A stretch of DNA of 24,266 nt from Lachnospiraceae bacterium (GCA_003447295.1 DLZQ01000018.1:1-24266); one strand, 5' to 3'. Positions 1 to 8,241 are shown, counted from the stretch's first letter. Translations and numbers: made by a program. The notes: generated by a model not told the origin, from the letters alone.

Positions 1-216
1 GAACTTCTCATAATGTAAATTATCCTCACCTTTAAAGATAATAGTATCATTCTTAATATCCTTGGCTTTTAGCCTGCCATCTTTAACCATCTGTTGCTTT
101 TCAGCACGGATTTTTTCCAGAAGTACAGATGCCGGTTCATCGTTTGGATCCTGTGGAACCAATTTACCTCTTATCGCCAAATCTAATATCTTTTGGCGTA
201 ATGCTTTTGTATCCAT
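1..216 (-). CDS. hsdS: Type I restriction-modification specificity subunit HsdS (N-terminal part, cut by window edge)
   Basis: Only the first 72 codons are present; the gene continues past base 1. The protein starts MDTKALRQKILDLAIRGKLV, a start typical of type I HsdS proteins, and goes on through a charged helix towards the first target recognition domain. HsdS chooses the DNA target and holds the HsdM and HsdR subunits together. The ATG at 216 lies 2 nt after the hsdM stop, and its ribosome binding site (GGAGGAG) lies inside the last hsdM codons, so translation of the two is probably coupled. Recognition specificity cannot be judged because both target recognition domains are off-window. 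Family call from the conserved N-terminus and the operon position. Confidence 0.88.
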   Translation of the reverse strand, partial: MDTKALRQKILDLAIRGKLVPQDPNDEPASVLLEKIRAEKQQMVKDGRLKAKDIKNDTIIFKGEDNLHYEKF

Positions 217-218
217 GA

Positions 219-1652
219 TTACTCCTCCAAATCTCCAATAAGCGCTTTCAATGCAGCAACTGCTTCATTTATGTTAGATGCTTTTTCCTCAATCTCGCCT
301 AATAATTCTGCCAAGCTTCTATCATCCGTATCATTTCCTGAACGAATCCAAGTTATATCAAGGCTTGTTTTATCTCGCTGTAGAATCTCTTCGTAACTAT
401 ATTTTCTCCATCTTCCCTCTGGATTTTCTTCTGAATATGTTGGCTTTCTATCTTCCATATGTCCGGCACAATAACATTCTACAAATTCGTCAAAATGACT
501 CCTCTGCAACGGATTTGTTTTACCAAATGACGGCATATCAGAACGCAAGTCATATATCCATACTTCTTTTGTATTCCCAGTATCACTCTTACCTCTGTCA
601 AAGAAAAGAACATTCGTCTTTACGCCTTGTGCGTAAAAAATACCAGTAGGTAACCTAAGTATAGTGTGAAGATTACATTTTTCCATTAAATCTTTACGTA
701 TGCTTTCACCGTCACCATCTGCAAATAATACATTATCCGGTAATACTACCGCAGCACGTGCTTTTCCTGTATCAGTCCTTAAAGAACGATAAATATGCTG
801 CAAGAAATTAAGCTGTTTATTGCTTGTAAGGAAAGTCAAATCATCTCGACTGGCACGTTCACCGCCCTTCTTAGTTCCAAAAGGCGGATTAGTCAATACC
901 ACATCATAACCTTTCATAGATTTTCCCATATTTGACAATGTATCTCCAAGCTGAATTTTACCATTAATGTCATGAAGCATCGCATTCATCAACGCCAATC
1001 TGTGCGTTTCGTGCACAAGCTCCCCACCAGTAAACGCTTCATTTCTTTGGAATGCTTGTTGTTCTGCTGTTAAATCAAACAAATCGTCTGTATGTTCTTT
1101 TACATATCTATCAGCAGCAATCATAAATCCAAAAGTGCCACAAGCTGGGTCATTACATCTCTCCCCCGGCTGAGGTGCAATTAATTCTGTCATAACATCA
1201 ATCAATACTCTCGGTGTGAAATACTGACCGGCACCTGATTTTTTCTCATTTGCATTCTTCTCTAAAAGACCTTCGTATAGGTTTCCAAGTCCTTCTTCTT
1301 TCGCTGAATACCAGTCTAATCCGTCTATATTAGTTATAATTTTTCTCAGATTTGCAGGTTCCTCAATGTTTGAACGGGCACCAGAATAAATCTCTTTTAT
1401 TCTCCCGCCGCCATGTTCTCCCAAGTCTGTCAGCAAATTATTATAGAATTTCTTTAACTCTACACCATCTCGTTTTACAAGTTCATCCCATCTATATTCT
1501 TCTGGAATTGCTCCTTCTGTTTCTGTCTCTTTTGCCATCTTCAAAAACAAAATATAAGTGAGTTCTGTTACATACTGATGATAGGTGATTCCATCATCTC
1601 TTAATACATTACAAAGATTCCACAGCTTTGATACAATTTCACTGTTGTTCAT
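219..1652 (-). CDS. hsdM: Type I restriction-modification DNA methyltransferase subunit HsdM
   Basis: 477 residues, the usual length for HsdM. It transfers a methyl group from S-adenosylmethionine to adenine N6 in the target sequence, as part of the HsdM2S complex. An N-terminal helical HsdM_N domain (about 1-130) is followed by the N6-adenine methylase fold: the SAM-binding motif I is DPACGTFGF (168-176), and the catalytic motif IV is NPPF (255-258). Motif I differs from the more common DPACGTGGF by a Phe for Gly. The start ATG has GGAGGT 8 nt upstream. It sits 17 nt after hsdR and 2 nt before hsdS, so the order is R-M-S in one operon. The methylase appears intact. Confidence 0.95.
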   Translation of the reverse strand: MNNSEIVSKLWNLCNVLRDDGITYHQYVTELTYILFLKMAKETETEGAIPEEYRWDELVKRDGVELKKFYNNLLTDLGEHGGGRIKEIYSGARSNIEEPANLRKIITNIDGLDWYSAKEEGLGNLYEGLLEKNANEKKSGAGQYFTPRVLIDVMTELIAPQPGERCNDPACGTFGFMIAADRYVKEHTDDLFDLTAEQQAFQRNEAFTGGELVHETHRLALMNAMLHDINGKIQLGDTLSNMGKSMKGYDVVLTNPPFGTKKGGERASRDDLTFLTSNKQLNFLQHIYRSLRTDTGKARAAVVLPDNVLFADGDGESIRKDLMEKCNLHTILRLPTGIFYAQGVKTNVLFFDRGKSDTGNTKEVWIYDLRSDMPSFGKTNPLQRSHFDEFVECYCAGHMEDRKPTYSEENPEGRWRKYSYEEILQRDKTSLDITWIRSGNDTDDRSLAELLGEIEEKASNINEAVAALKALIGDLEE

Positions 1653-1669
1653 CTGTCATTACCTCCGTC

Positions 1670-4600
1670 TTAAGCACAATATAATGCCTCGTTAATTTCT
1701 TCAATAATTTCATCCAGTTTGTTTCCGAATGCAGCATTTACCTTTTTGAAGCCACCTTCATTCTTGAATGCATCCGTTTCAAAGGTTTCGCGATTTAATA
1801 CTGTTTCGTTAAGCAACTGCTTTTCAATTCTATTTAGCCATTTATTCTGTACCACATTCAACTCTGGATGCATTGCCTTTACCTTAGCTACAGCTTGCTT
1901 TATTCGGGTTTCATGACTTATCAAGGCATCTCCCAATGCCTGCTGCCTTATGAAGCTTATAATATCCGCTGTTATATCCTCGTTTGTCATCTGCTTCCAC
2001 GCCGTATTAAGCAACGTTTCATTGAATGAATGTCTGTCCAACTCTAATTTTAAGCTTTTCAATGCTTCTCTTGTCAATTCCTTTGGTCTTGTGCAAACAA
2101 TAGTCAAAGCTTCTATTTCATTCATATTATTCAATACAAATTGCTTAAATTCTTCCAGATAATCTTCCGGTTTTGTAGCTTTTCCATATCCTCTTGTATG
2201 ACCATAAAGCGTATCCTCATGAACACTGAACACTTTCGGTTTTAGAGCATATGTGCATGAATGAAACACCTCAAAAGCAATCTTTCTATCTTGAATATAT
2301 CTTGATGCCTCTTCCGGCTCCATATTTTTTACCTTTTTTAGGAATTCTTCCGGTGTTGCCCCAGCCAAATCTGTAAAATGTTCTTTTTGATTCTCTGTCA
2401 TTTTCTTTTTGCGGCGTAGCAACTTAGCTATCAGTATATCAATTTGACTTTGCTTCTGTTCTGCTGTCTCAAGTTGTCCCAAACCATCAATAATTTCATC
2501 GAATGTAACAGTCGGATTTACAACTACCGGCTTCATGGAGCTTACCGGTTCTAATGCCTCATATACACCTACTGCATCATAAATTTCAAAATGGTCTTTC
2601 CCTATTTCATCGCAAAGGCGTGTTGCCCTACCAAGCATCTGTTCAAATAAAATTCTTGATTTAATTCTTCTAAGGAATACTAATCTTGTTATTTCCTCTA
2701 CATCAATTCCCGTTGTCAATAAATCAACTGTTACGACAATACTTGGTTTTGAATCATTCTTAAAATGTCTAATTGCTTCCGCAATTTTTTTCTTGTTTTT
2801 ACCTTCAATTGACCCGGTAATCTTCTTAATGCAATCTTCATCCACGCCTATTTCTGTGTACATCTTTTTCAAAATGTCAACTATCATATCCGCATGTGCA
2901 TCATCTACCGCAAATATAAGCGTCTTGCCTTGCATCTTATCTTCCGGGTCTACTCCCATATTGTCCATTGTAGGATGCGCCGGCAAAAAAATCTCCTTAA
3001 GTACCGTTTCATTAAAAGAACGCGTTATAACCTGCTTATTGAAGTTTTCAACTTCAAACTCCAGTTCATCTTCAAGTTCTGCACTATTTTCCAATTCTCC
3101 TGTCTCCGGATTATATACTGGAACAACCTCTCCTTTATGATACTTAATTCCATCATGACTCAGCTTTGTTTCAATAATATGTGGTGCATCATGATCAATC
3201 AAATATCCATCTATTACGGCAGTTCTATAACTGTATGTATACACTGGAGGACCAAATATCTGTGTTGTATGCAATGCCGGCGTTGCTGTCAGTGCAACTT
3301 TTACAGCATCAAAATACTCAATTACAGAACGGTATTTACTCATAAAATCACGCTGGTCTCTATAAATAATTTCAGCATCGCCAAGTTCTTTATCAAATAT
3401 GTAACCCCTGTGCGCTTCGTCAATCACAATAAGGTCATAATCTGATACTGCAGGTATTGAATCACCTTCATTGTACATAATTCTTTTTACTAAACTTTGT
3501 ACAGTTGCAATCTGTACCCTTGTTTCCGGATCAAAGTCTTTATCTTCTAGCTCCTTCACATTGTAAATCTCATTTAAAGTCATCAAATCTTCTAATTTAA
3601 CTTCCTTAAATGTATCCAATGCCTGATCACCTAACGCTGTTCTATCTACAAGGAACAAAACTCTTCTAAATCGCTTAGCCTTCAAGAATCTATATATCAT
3701 GCCTAAAATTGTTCTTGTTTTACCAGTACCTGTCGCCATCGAAAGAAGCACTTCTCTTTTTCCTTCGGCAACAGCCTTCTCTACAGCCTTAATTGCTTCT
3801 ATCTGATAATAACGAAGATTTAATCCACTTTTGTCCTCTAATATTGAATAATCCGTGTGTTCAAGTTCCTGTTGTGCTTCTTCTATGTCCTGATGCAACT
3901 CTTCCATCAAACCTTCTGGACTCTTCCAGCCTGGCAAAGCCTTAGGTGCAGCACCATTTCTCACATCTAAAAACCATATACCTGACTTAGTTTCTAACTG
4001 CTTTAAATAAGGTCTTCCATTAGTCGCAAACAAAAATGGCACATGATACTGGCCGAATTGTTTGATACAATACTTTTTCTGGTCTTCCTTTGTAATCAAT
4101 TTTGCATATTCCTTACACTGTCCATCTATTACAGCTGAAACATCAATATGCTCCTTTTTCGCCTCAATTACTCCCACCATGGTTTCCCCAACAAAAAGAG
4201 CATAATCAACAAATCCTTTTTTTCCAACCGCAGAATCTGTTTTCCACTCTGCTATAGCAATATTTCTTCCTTTTTGCGGTTTTATTCCTTTCGATTGCCG
4301 AAGATTATCCGTATCAGCCTCCCAGCCAACTTCACGTAATTGTTTGTCAATAATCATCCTTGTATCATGTTCTGACAGTGGATATTTCTTTGCATATGCA
4401 TATGCTTTATCCTTTCTTTCCGAAGATGCTTTTCCAGATTTCTGCAACTCTTCTATCTGCTTCTTAAGACCTTCAATACATGCTTCTTGCTCTTTGCTTT
4501 TTTCTTCCAACTCTGCAATATTGACTGTCACATTCTTTGGCATAACATAAGCTTTTGGCTCATAACTATAATCTCCATATGTCTGCATGAACCAAGATGC

Positions 4601-4942
4601 CAAATCATATGTAAGTTCCAAATTATCTTTTGCTTTGTCAAATGATTCCATACCATTATGTGCTGCATCATTTCTTGTTTTTCTAAGCACATAAAGAATA
4701 TTATCAATCTCTCTCGGCAACAAGTCATTTCTTCGTAACAAATTAATTCTATTAGCATGAGTATTGTCATATTCCGGCTGTGGAATTCCATCATAAGCAA
4801 GCATATATTCAACTATATGTTCTGCAAGCAGCCCCATCTTAAGAAAACAAGTATTTGTATCTGAATATAAATACTGCTCCGCCAACTCTCCCAATTTCGC
4901 CAACTCTTCCCATTTATTTTTTAAGAATTCAAAGTTTCCCAT
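1670..4942 (-). CDS. hsdR: Type I restriction endonuclease/translocase subunit HsdR (EcoEI-like, with N-terminal DUF4145-type domain)
   Basis: 1090 residues. This is the ATP-driven translocase and nuclease that cuts unmodified DNA away from the recognition site. Residues about 1-125 look like the helical DUF4145-type domain often found ahead of EcoEI-type HsdR. A coiled coil follows (about 140-170). The PD-(D/E)xK nuclease is visible as D246 and E260-A-K262. The superfamily 2 helicase has ATGTGKT (403-409) and DEAH (508-511), with LTATPA further on. The C-terminal third fits the EcoEI_R_C domain. GGAGG lies 7 nt before the ATG. The reading frame is intact and all catalytic residues I looked for are present, so the system should be active if hsdS is complete. 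Type IB-like assignment is by architecture. Confidence 0.95.
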   Translation of the reverse strand: MGNFEFLKNKWEELAKLGELAEQYLYSDTNTCFLKMGLLAEHIVEYMLAYDGIPQPEYDNTHANRINLLRRNDLLPREIDNILYVLRKTRNDAAHNGMESFDKAKDNLELTYDLASWFMQTYGDYSYEPKAYVMPKNVTVNIAELEEKSKEQEACIEGLKKQIEELQKSGKASSERKDKAYAYAKKYPLSEHDTRMIIDKQLREVGWEADTDNLRQSKGIKPQKGRNIAIAEWKTDSAVGKKGFVDYALFVGETMVGVIEAKKEHIDVSAVIDGQCKEYAKLITKEDQKKYCIKQFGQYHVPFLFATNGRPYLKQLETKSGIWFLDVRNGAAPKALPGWKSPEGLMEELHQDIEEAQQELEHTDYSILEDKSGLNLRYYQIEAIKAVEKAVAEGKREVLLSMATGTGKTRTILGMIYRFLKAKRFRRVLFLVDRTALGDQALDTFKEVKLEDLMTLNEIYNVKELEDKDFDPETRVQIATVQSLVKRIMYNEGDSIPAVSDYDLIVIDEAHRGYIFDKELGDAEIIYRDQRDFMSKYRSVIEYFDAVKVALTATPALHTTQIFGPPVYTYSYRTAVIDGYLIDHDAPHIIETKLSHDGIKYHKGEVVPVYNPETGELENSAELEDELEFEVENFNKQVITRSFNETVLKEIFLPAHPTMDNMGVDPEDKMQGKTLIFAVDDAHADMIVDILKKMYTEIGVDEDCIKKITGSIEGKNKKKIAEAIRHFKNDSKPSIVVTVDLLTTGIDVEEITRLVFLRRIKSRILFEQMLGRATRLCDEIGKDHFEIYDAVGVYEALEPVSSMKPVVVNPTVTFDEIIDGLGQLETAEQKQSQIDILIAKLLRRKKKMTENQKEHFTDLAGATPEEFLKKVKNMEPEEASRYIQDRKIAFEVFHSCTYALKPKVFSVHEDTLYGHTRGYGKATKPEDYLEEFKQFVLNNMNEIEALTIVCTRPKELTREALKSLKLELDRHSFNETLLNTAWKQMTNEDITADIISFIRQQALGDALISHETRIKQAVAKVKAMHPELNVVQNKWLNRIEKQLLNETVLNRETFETDAFKNEGGFKKVNAAFGNKLDEIIEEINEALYCA

Positions 4943-5035
4943 TGTAAAGCCTCCTTCTCATAATTTTCTATTATCGGAAGTTAATATGCAAAAATAATTT
5001 TTACCAGATGCTTAACTCTCCTCCCTCAATATCCT

Positions 5036-5230
5036 CTAATATTCAACAATATCGTCTATTTTACAATCCAGAGCTTTGCATATCTTAATCAGTATTTCCA
5101 CTCGGACATCCTCATTTTTACCAAGCTTCGCCATGGCATTGGTACTAATTTTTGCCTTCTTAATAAGCTCTGTTTTCTTCATGTTTCTCTCTTTTAAGAT
5201 ACCCCATAATTTATCGTAATTAACAATCAT
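5036..5230 (-). CDS. Small XRE/Cro-type helix-turn-helix regulator next to the hsd operon
   Basis: 64 residues consisting of little more than one HTH domain (starting MIVNYDKLWGILKERNMKKT; recognition region around KISTNAMAKLGKNEDVRV), the size of single-domain Cro-like or HTH_26 proteins. The ATG has GGAGG 6 nt upstream. It lies 93 bp upstream of hsdR on the same strand. Small HTH proteins often accompany restriction-modification operons and delay or balance restriction expression, so that role is inferred here. It has a clear promoter of its own, with an inverted repeat over the -35 that could be its autoregulatory operator. Confidence 0.85.
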   Translation of the reverse strand: MIVNYDKLWGILKERNMKKTELIKKAKISTNAMAKLGKNEDVRVEILIKICKALDCKIDDIVEY

Positions 5231-5277
5231 TTGGTTCCTCCGATTTCAACAAACACTTTATGCTCACTATTAGAAAT

Positions 5278-5306
5278 ATTATATCAACTTTTAGCAATTT
5301 TCTCAA
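5278..5306 (-). promoter_or_regulatory. Promoter of the HTH (and probably hsd) operon
   Basis: On the minus strand TTGAGA (5301-5306) and TATAAT (5278-5283) are separated by 17 bp, a near-consensus sigma-A promoter ending about 50 bp ahead of the HTH start codon. It probably serves the HTH gene and may read on into hsdRMS. Confidence 0.7.
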
Positions 5307-5318
5307 TTAGAAAAATTG
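5295..5318. promoter_or_regulatory. Inverted repeat overlapping the -35, candidate HTH operator
   Basis: CAATTTTCT (5295-5303) and AGAAAAATTG (5309-5318) form an inverted repeat with one bulged A and a 5-nt centre. It covers the -35 hexamer of the HTH promoter, where a repressor would block RNA polymerase. Binding by the adjacent HTH protein is inferred from position only. Confidence 0.45.
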
Positions 5319-5365
5319 ACAATTGCAATCTTCAAGTAACAATTCAGCCATAACCAACTTTATAA

Positions 5366-5399
5366 ACAAAAACACCGGTCAGATCTCTCCAACCGGTGT
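5366..5399 (-). terminator. Rho-independent terminator of the ribbon-helix-helix gene
   Basis: On the minus strand an 8-bp perfect stem, ACACCGGT/ACCGGTGT (5392-5399 and 5372-5379), with a 12-nt loop is followed at once by TTTTTG. It lies about 37 bp after the stop of the small gene at 5436 and would also separate it from the hsd operon. Confidence 0.85.
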
Positions 5400-5435
5400 C
5401 CCATCTCATATTAAATTATTCTTTTCATATGCTTG

Positions 5436-5594
5436 TTACGATTTTCCTGTTCTCTCCGCCAGTCCAATCACCCCACCTACAAACAATTCTCTCCTTACAA
5501 GATAAACATTCACCGTACAGTTGTGTCCATCTGCATCATCTTTCAACAAATCAAACAAGTCATCATCAATTGACAAATTAATTTGTGCCATCAT
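5436..5594 (-). CDS. Small ribbon-helix-helix protein, antitoxin-like, no partner seen
   Basis: 52 residues starting MMAQINLSIDDDLFDLLKDD. A short beta strand (QINLSID) followed by two predicted helices is the pattern of the ribbon-helix-helix fold of CopG/RelB/DinJ-type antitoxins and DNA-binding proteins. I chose the ATG at 5594 because GGGAGG lies 5 nt upstream; an in-frame ATG at 5669 has no ribosome binding site. The last 18 residues or so (from about LFVGGV) look unlike the family, so the C-terminus may be shortened or altered. No toxin gene lies on either side, and a strong terminator follows directly. It is either an orphan antitoxin relic or a stand-alone regulator. Family level only. 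Confidence 0.6.
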   Translation of the reverse strand: MMAQINLSIDDDLFDLLKDDADGHNCTVNVYLVRRELFVGGVIGLAERTGKS

Positions 5595-5675
5595 ATGCAC
5601 CTCCCATAATAAGTTAAGGTGTTGTGCAACTATGTCAAGTGCCTTTTTTATTTCTTTTAATTTAATCATTTTTAG

Positions 5676-5713
5676 TTTAATTATATCATTTGTTGAAAAA
5701 TGATATAATTAAA
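5676..5713. repeat. Perfect 16-bp AT-only palindrome with 6-nt loop
   Basis: TTTAATTATATCATTT (5676-5691) is repeated exactly inverted at 5698-5713, with GTTGAA between. It starts 4 bp after the stop codon of the membrane protein gene and lies upstream of the ribbon-helix-helix gene. It has no G/C clamp or T-run, so it is a poor terminator; an operator or the end of an old insertion are alternatives. The right arm contains TATAAT on the plus strand and the left arm contains it on the minus strand. Confidence 0.75.
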
Positions 5714-5717
5714 TCAA

Positions 5718-6644
5718 CTATCCCTTATGTTCCGGCAACATCCCCTTAATCTTCACCCCGCCCAAATCCACATCCAGCACAATCTTCACCATCCAGAAGA
5801 ACAATAGCAATACCAGCATCGGAATCACGCAGGAGGTAATAATCATCACTGCAACCGCCTCGATAAAGTGATTCAGGGAATTCTCCACCTTCTGCACCAG
5901 ATCTTCGGTAGAAATCGTCACATTTTCCACGACATTCGCCACCGAGTCCTTAGCACTGGAAATGGCATCCTTTGCCCAGTCAAAGATATTGGTAACGGAA
6001 CCGGAATTGCTGTTATCCTTCTCCTGCGCATTGCCTGTAGCAGTTCCCGCTGCACCAGTTCCGTTGGCTTCCGCCTCATTGGTGTCATTCACCAGATCAC
6101 TGTTTTCCAATATATTCTGTGTATCCTTGGCATCTTCAATGGTTGCTTCGATCTGCGCCTGATAGGTGTCTCCGATAAGGTCAGAGATCTTCACACTGGC
6201 AGGAACCACGAAGGAGATCGCCAAGCCGAACACCGCAAGCTTTGCTGCCAGTTTTCGTACCGTGGCATTTGCAAAGATCAGATTGAATATCCACAAGCCA
6301 CAGGCAATCGGAATCAGGTAGGTAAATGCCACATAGCCGGTGATGGTCACGAGATATTTTTCCAGATAGATGGCACAGAGCACAATCAGCAGATACCCGC
6401 TGACATCCGCCATTTTCTCCGCGATGGGTGTTGCCGTGTCACCCGGAAGCAAGGTAATCAGCGCCGAGGTCACCGTGGACGCCGCCGTCAGTTCCATGAC
6501 TGTCTGCTTTTTCTCATCGAGAGAGGCAATCGTCTTTTGGTGATTCTCCGGTGCGGAGGCGTATTTTCCTACAACCGTTATGGACAAAATAGCAACCAGC
6601 AATAATACTGCCGCTGTAATGCATTTCTGTTTGATAAAGTTCAT
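5718..6644 (-). CDS. Multi-pass membrane protein of unknown function
   Basis: 308 residues; I do not recognise the family with confidence. A membrane segment lies at about 9-27, then a region with LDEKKQT, three more hydrophobic stretches between about 84 and 152, a long hydrophilic, Asn/Gly/Ala/Glu-rich stretch (about 160-225), an amphipathic helical part (about 225-255), and a last strong membrane segment at about 262-290, ending in a short basic tail. The layout suggests an envelope protein with a large soluble loop. GAAGG lies 8 nt before the ATG. It stands alone: ALDH lies upstream across three direct repeats, and an AT-only palindrome lies downstream. No enzymatic motif is visible. Confidence 0.75.
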   Translation of the reverse strand: MNFIKQKCITAAVLLLVAILSITVVGKYASAPENHQKTIASLDEKKQTVMELTAASTVTSALITLLPGDTATPIAEKMADVSGYLLIVLCAIYLEKYLVTITGYVAFTYLIPIACGLWIFNLIFANATVRKLAAKLAVFGLAISFVVPASVKISDLIGDTYQAQIEATIEDAKDTQNILENSDLVNDTNEAEANGTGAAGTATGNAQEKDNSNSGSVTNIFDWAKDAISSAKDSVANVVENVTISTEDLVQKVENSLNHFIEAVAVMIITSCVIPMLVLLLFFWMVKIVLDVDLGGVKIKGMLPEHKG

Positions 6645-6703
6645 ACTAATTACCTTCTTTCCTTCACGATTTCTATATTATTTCACGTAAATATCCTGCT
6701 ATT

Positions 6704-6787
6704 ACATTTTTCAGAACGTAATTTAGGCTATACACTACACTTTTCAGGACGTAATCTCGTGCCATCTCACACTTTTCAGGACGTTAC
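6704..6787. repeat. Three direct repeats of about 19 bp at 32-33 bp spacing
   Basis: Copies at 6704-6722, 6737-6755 and 6769-6787 share the core ACACTTTTCAGGACGTAAT (first copy with two changes, last copy ending GTTAC). Starts are 33 and 32 bp apart, close to three helical turns. The third copy overlaps the last codons of the ALDH gene. The block lies 60 bp upstream of the membrane protein start and may be a multi-site regulator target or an intergenic repeat remnant. Confidence 0.75.
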
Positions 6788-8241
6788 CTTAAAAACCTCC
6801 GCAACATCTTCTCTTTTTTCTCATCATACCTCTGGTACCGTATCGGTAGATCCATCCATGTCTTTTTGTCCACAATACTCCGATAATGGCTGAAGGTCTC
6901 GAATCCGGCGCGGCCATGGTAGCCGCCCATGCCGCTCTCGCCCACACCGCCGAAGGGCATGGCGCTGGTGGCCAGGTGGATGATGGTGTCATTGATGCAT
7001 CCGCCGCCAAAATGGCAATGCTCCAGGATCCGCCTCTGGGCCTTTTTGTCTTCGCTGAAAACATACAGAGCCAGAGGATGGGGATGTTCCTCCACACAGC
7101 GGATTGCCCAATCCACGAAATCTTTCGAGGCTGCATGCTTCCCGAAGGACTCTCCGCAACAACCGCTTCGCGCAACACCTTTTTCCGTATCATTTGTATT
7201 ATACGTCAGCACCGGCAGGATCGGGCCAAAGATTTCTTCTCCCATCACGGCATCCGTCCAGTCCACGTCCGTCATCACCGTGGGAGCGATCCGCAGTGTT
7301 TTCTCATCATACTGTCCGCCGCAGACGATCTTTTCCGGATCCAGCAATCCCAGCAGTCTGTGAAAATGCTTTTCGTTGATAATTTTCCCATAATCCGGAT
7401 TCTTCAGGGGATTTTCTCCAAACTGTCGCGTGATTTCCGCCCGAATGGTTTCCACCAGTTGGTCGCGGATCCGAACATCACACAACACATAATCCGGTGC
7501 CACGCAGGTCTGCCCGCAGTTTAGATATTTTCCGAATACGATCCTCCGGGCTGCCAGCGGGATCTTTGCCGTTGCATCCACGATGCAGGGGCTTTTTCCG
7601 CCCAGTTCCAGAGTCACCGGAGTCAGATATTCCGCAGCGCTGCGAAGCACCTCCCGGCCCACGGTCTTGCCTCCGGTGAAAAATATCATATCAAACCGCT
7701 GCTTTAACAGTGCCTGATTCTCTGCTCTGCCGCCGGTGATGACCGCCACATATTCCGTTGGGAAACATTCTTCCAAAATATCTTTCAACACTGCTGCCGT
7801 CGCCGGTGCATAAGCACTGGGTTTTACCATTGCCGTATTTCCGGCGGCAATAGCATCAATGAGGGGATCCAGTGTCAGGAGCACCGGGTAATTCCAGGGA
7901 CTCATGATCAATACGGTTCCGTAAGGTGACGGGGAGCGGAAGCTTCGCGCTGCGAACTGGGATAACGGTGTCGGCACCCTCTTTTCCCGCATCAATCCCC
8001 GCAGGTGCTTCTTCATCCAGGTCAACTCCGACAGAGTCAGGCCGATCTCGCACATATAGCTCTCCATCCGGCTTTTCCCCAGATCCCGGTGCAGAGCATC
8101 GTTCAGTTCTGCCTCATGACGTTGTAGAGAGGTCTTTAGTTTTCCCAGCTGTTCTGACCGAAATTTCCGGGAAAGTGTGGCTCCCGTGGCAAAATATTCT
8201 CTTTGTCTGCTTAATATCGTCCGGATCTCCTGCTCTGTCAT
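6784..8241 (-). CDS. NAD(P)-dependent aldehyde dehydrogenase, ALDH3-type, with a ~25-residue insertion
   Basis: 485 residues. Enzymes of this class oxidise an aldehyde to the acid with NAD(P)+; the substrate cannot be told from sequence. Visible features are SPWNYP with the catalytic Asn at 117, the general base Glu212 in LELGGKSP, the nucleophile Cys246 in NCGQTCVAPD, and EEIFGP near 336-340, as in the short class 3 family. Between the TYNT of the conserved LPVLTY region and HPHPLALY there are about 36 residues where the family usually has about 11; the extra, cysteine-containing segment runs roughly from 350 to 374 (bases 7120-7194). The frame is otherwise intact. GGAGG lies 5 nt before the ATG. 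It appears to be transcribed alone. Confidence 0.92.
   Translation of the reverse strand: MTEQEIRTILSRQREYFATGATLSRKFRSEQLGKLKTSLQRHEAELNDALHRDLGKSRMESYMCEIGLTLSELTWMKKHLRGLMREKRVPTPLSQFAARSFRSPSPYGTVLIMSPWNYPVLLTLDPLIDAIAAGNTAMVKPSAYAPATAAVLKDILEECFPTEYVAVITGGRAENQALLKQRFDMIFFTGGKTVGREVLRSAAEYLTPVTLELGGKSPCIVDATAKIPLAARRIVFGKYLNCGQTCVAPDYVLCDVRIRDQLVETIRAEITRQFGENPLKNPDYGKIINEKHFHRLLGLLDPEKIVCGGQYDEKTLRIAPTVMTDVDWTDAVMGEEIFGPILPVLTYNTNDTEKGVARSGCCGESFGKHAASKDFVDWAIRCVEEHPHPLALYVFSEDKKAQRRILEHCHFGGGCINDTIIHLATSAMPFGGVGESGMGGYHGRAGFETFSHYRSIVDKKTWMDLPIRYQRYDEKKEKMLRRFLR

Noticed and set aside
5036..5669. Complete toxin-antitoxin pair made of the HTH and ribbon-helix-helix genes
   Set aside because: A strong terminator, a promoter and about 200 bp separate them, and neither resembles a toxin.
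5676..5713. Rho-independent terminator of the membrane protein gene
   Set aside because: The stem is almost wholly A/T and no T-run follows on the minus strand.
5868..6605. 245-codon plus-strand open frame
   Set aside because: Antisense to the membrane protein, His/Arg/Gly-rich, with no ribosome binding site or family pattern.
6704..6787. CRISPR array
   Set aside because: Three repeats of 19 bp with 13-14 bp gaps are too short, the first copy is imperfect, and no cas gene is present.
6886..7524. 212-codon plus-strand open frame
   Set aside because: Antisense to the ALDH gene with no recognisable sequence.
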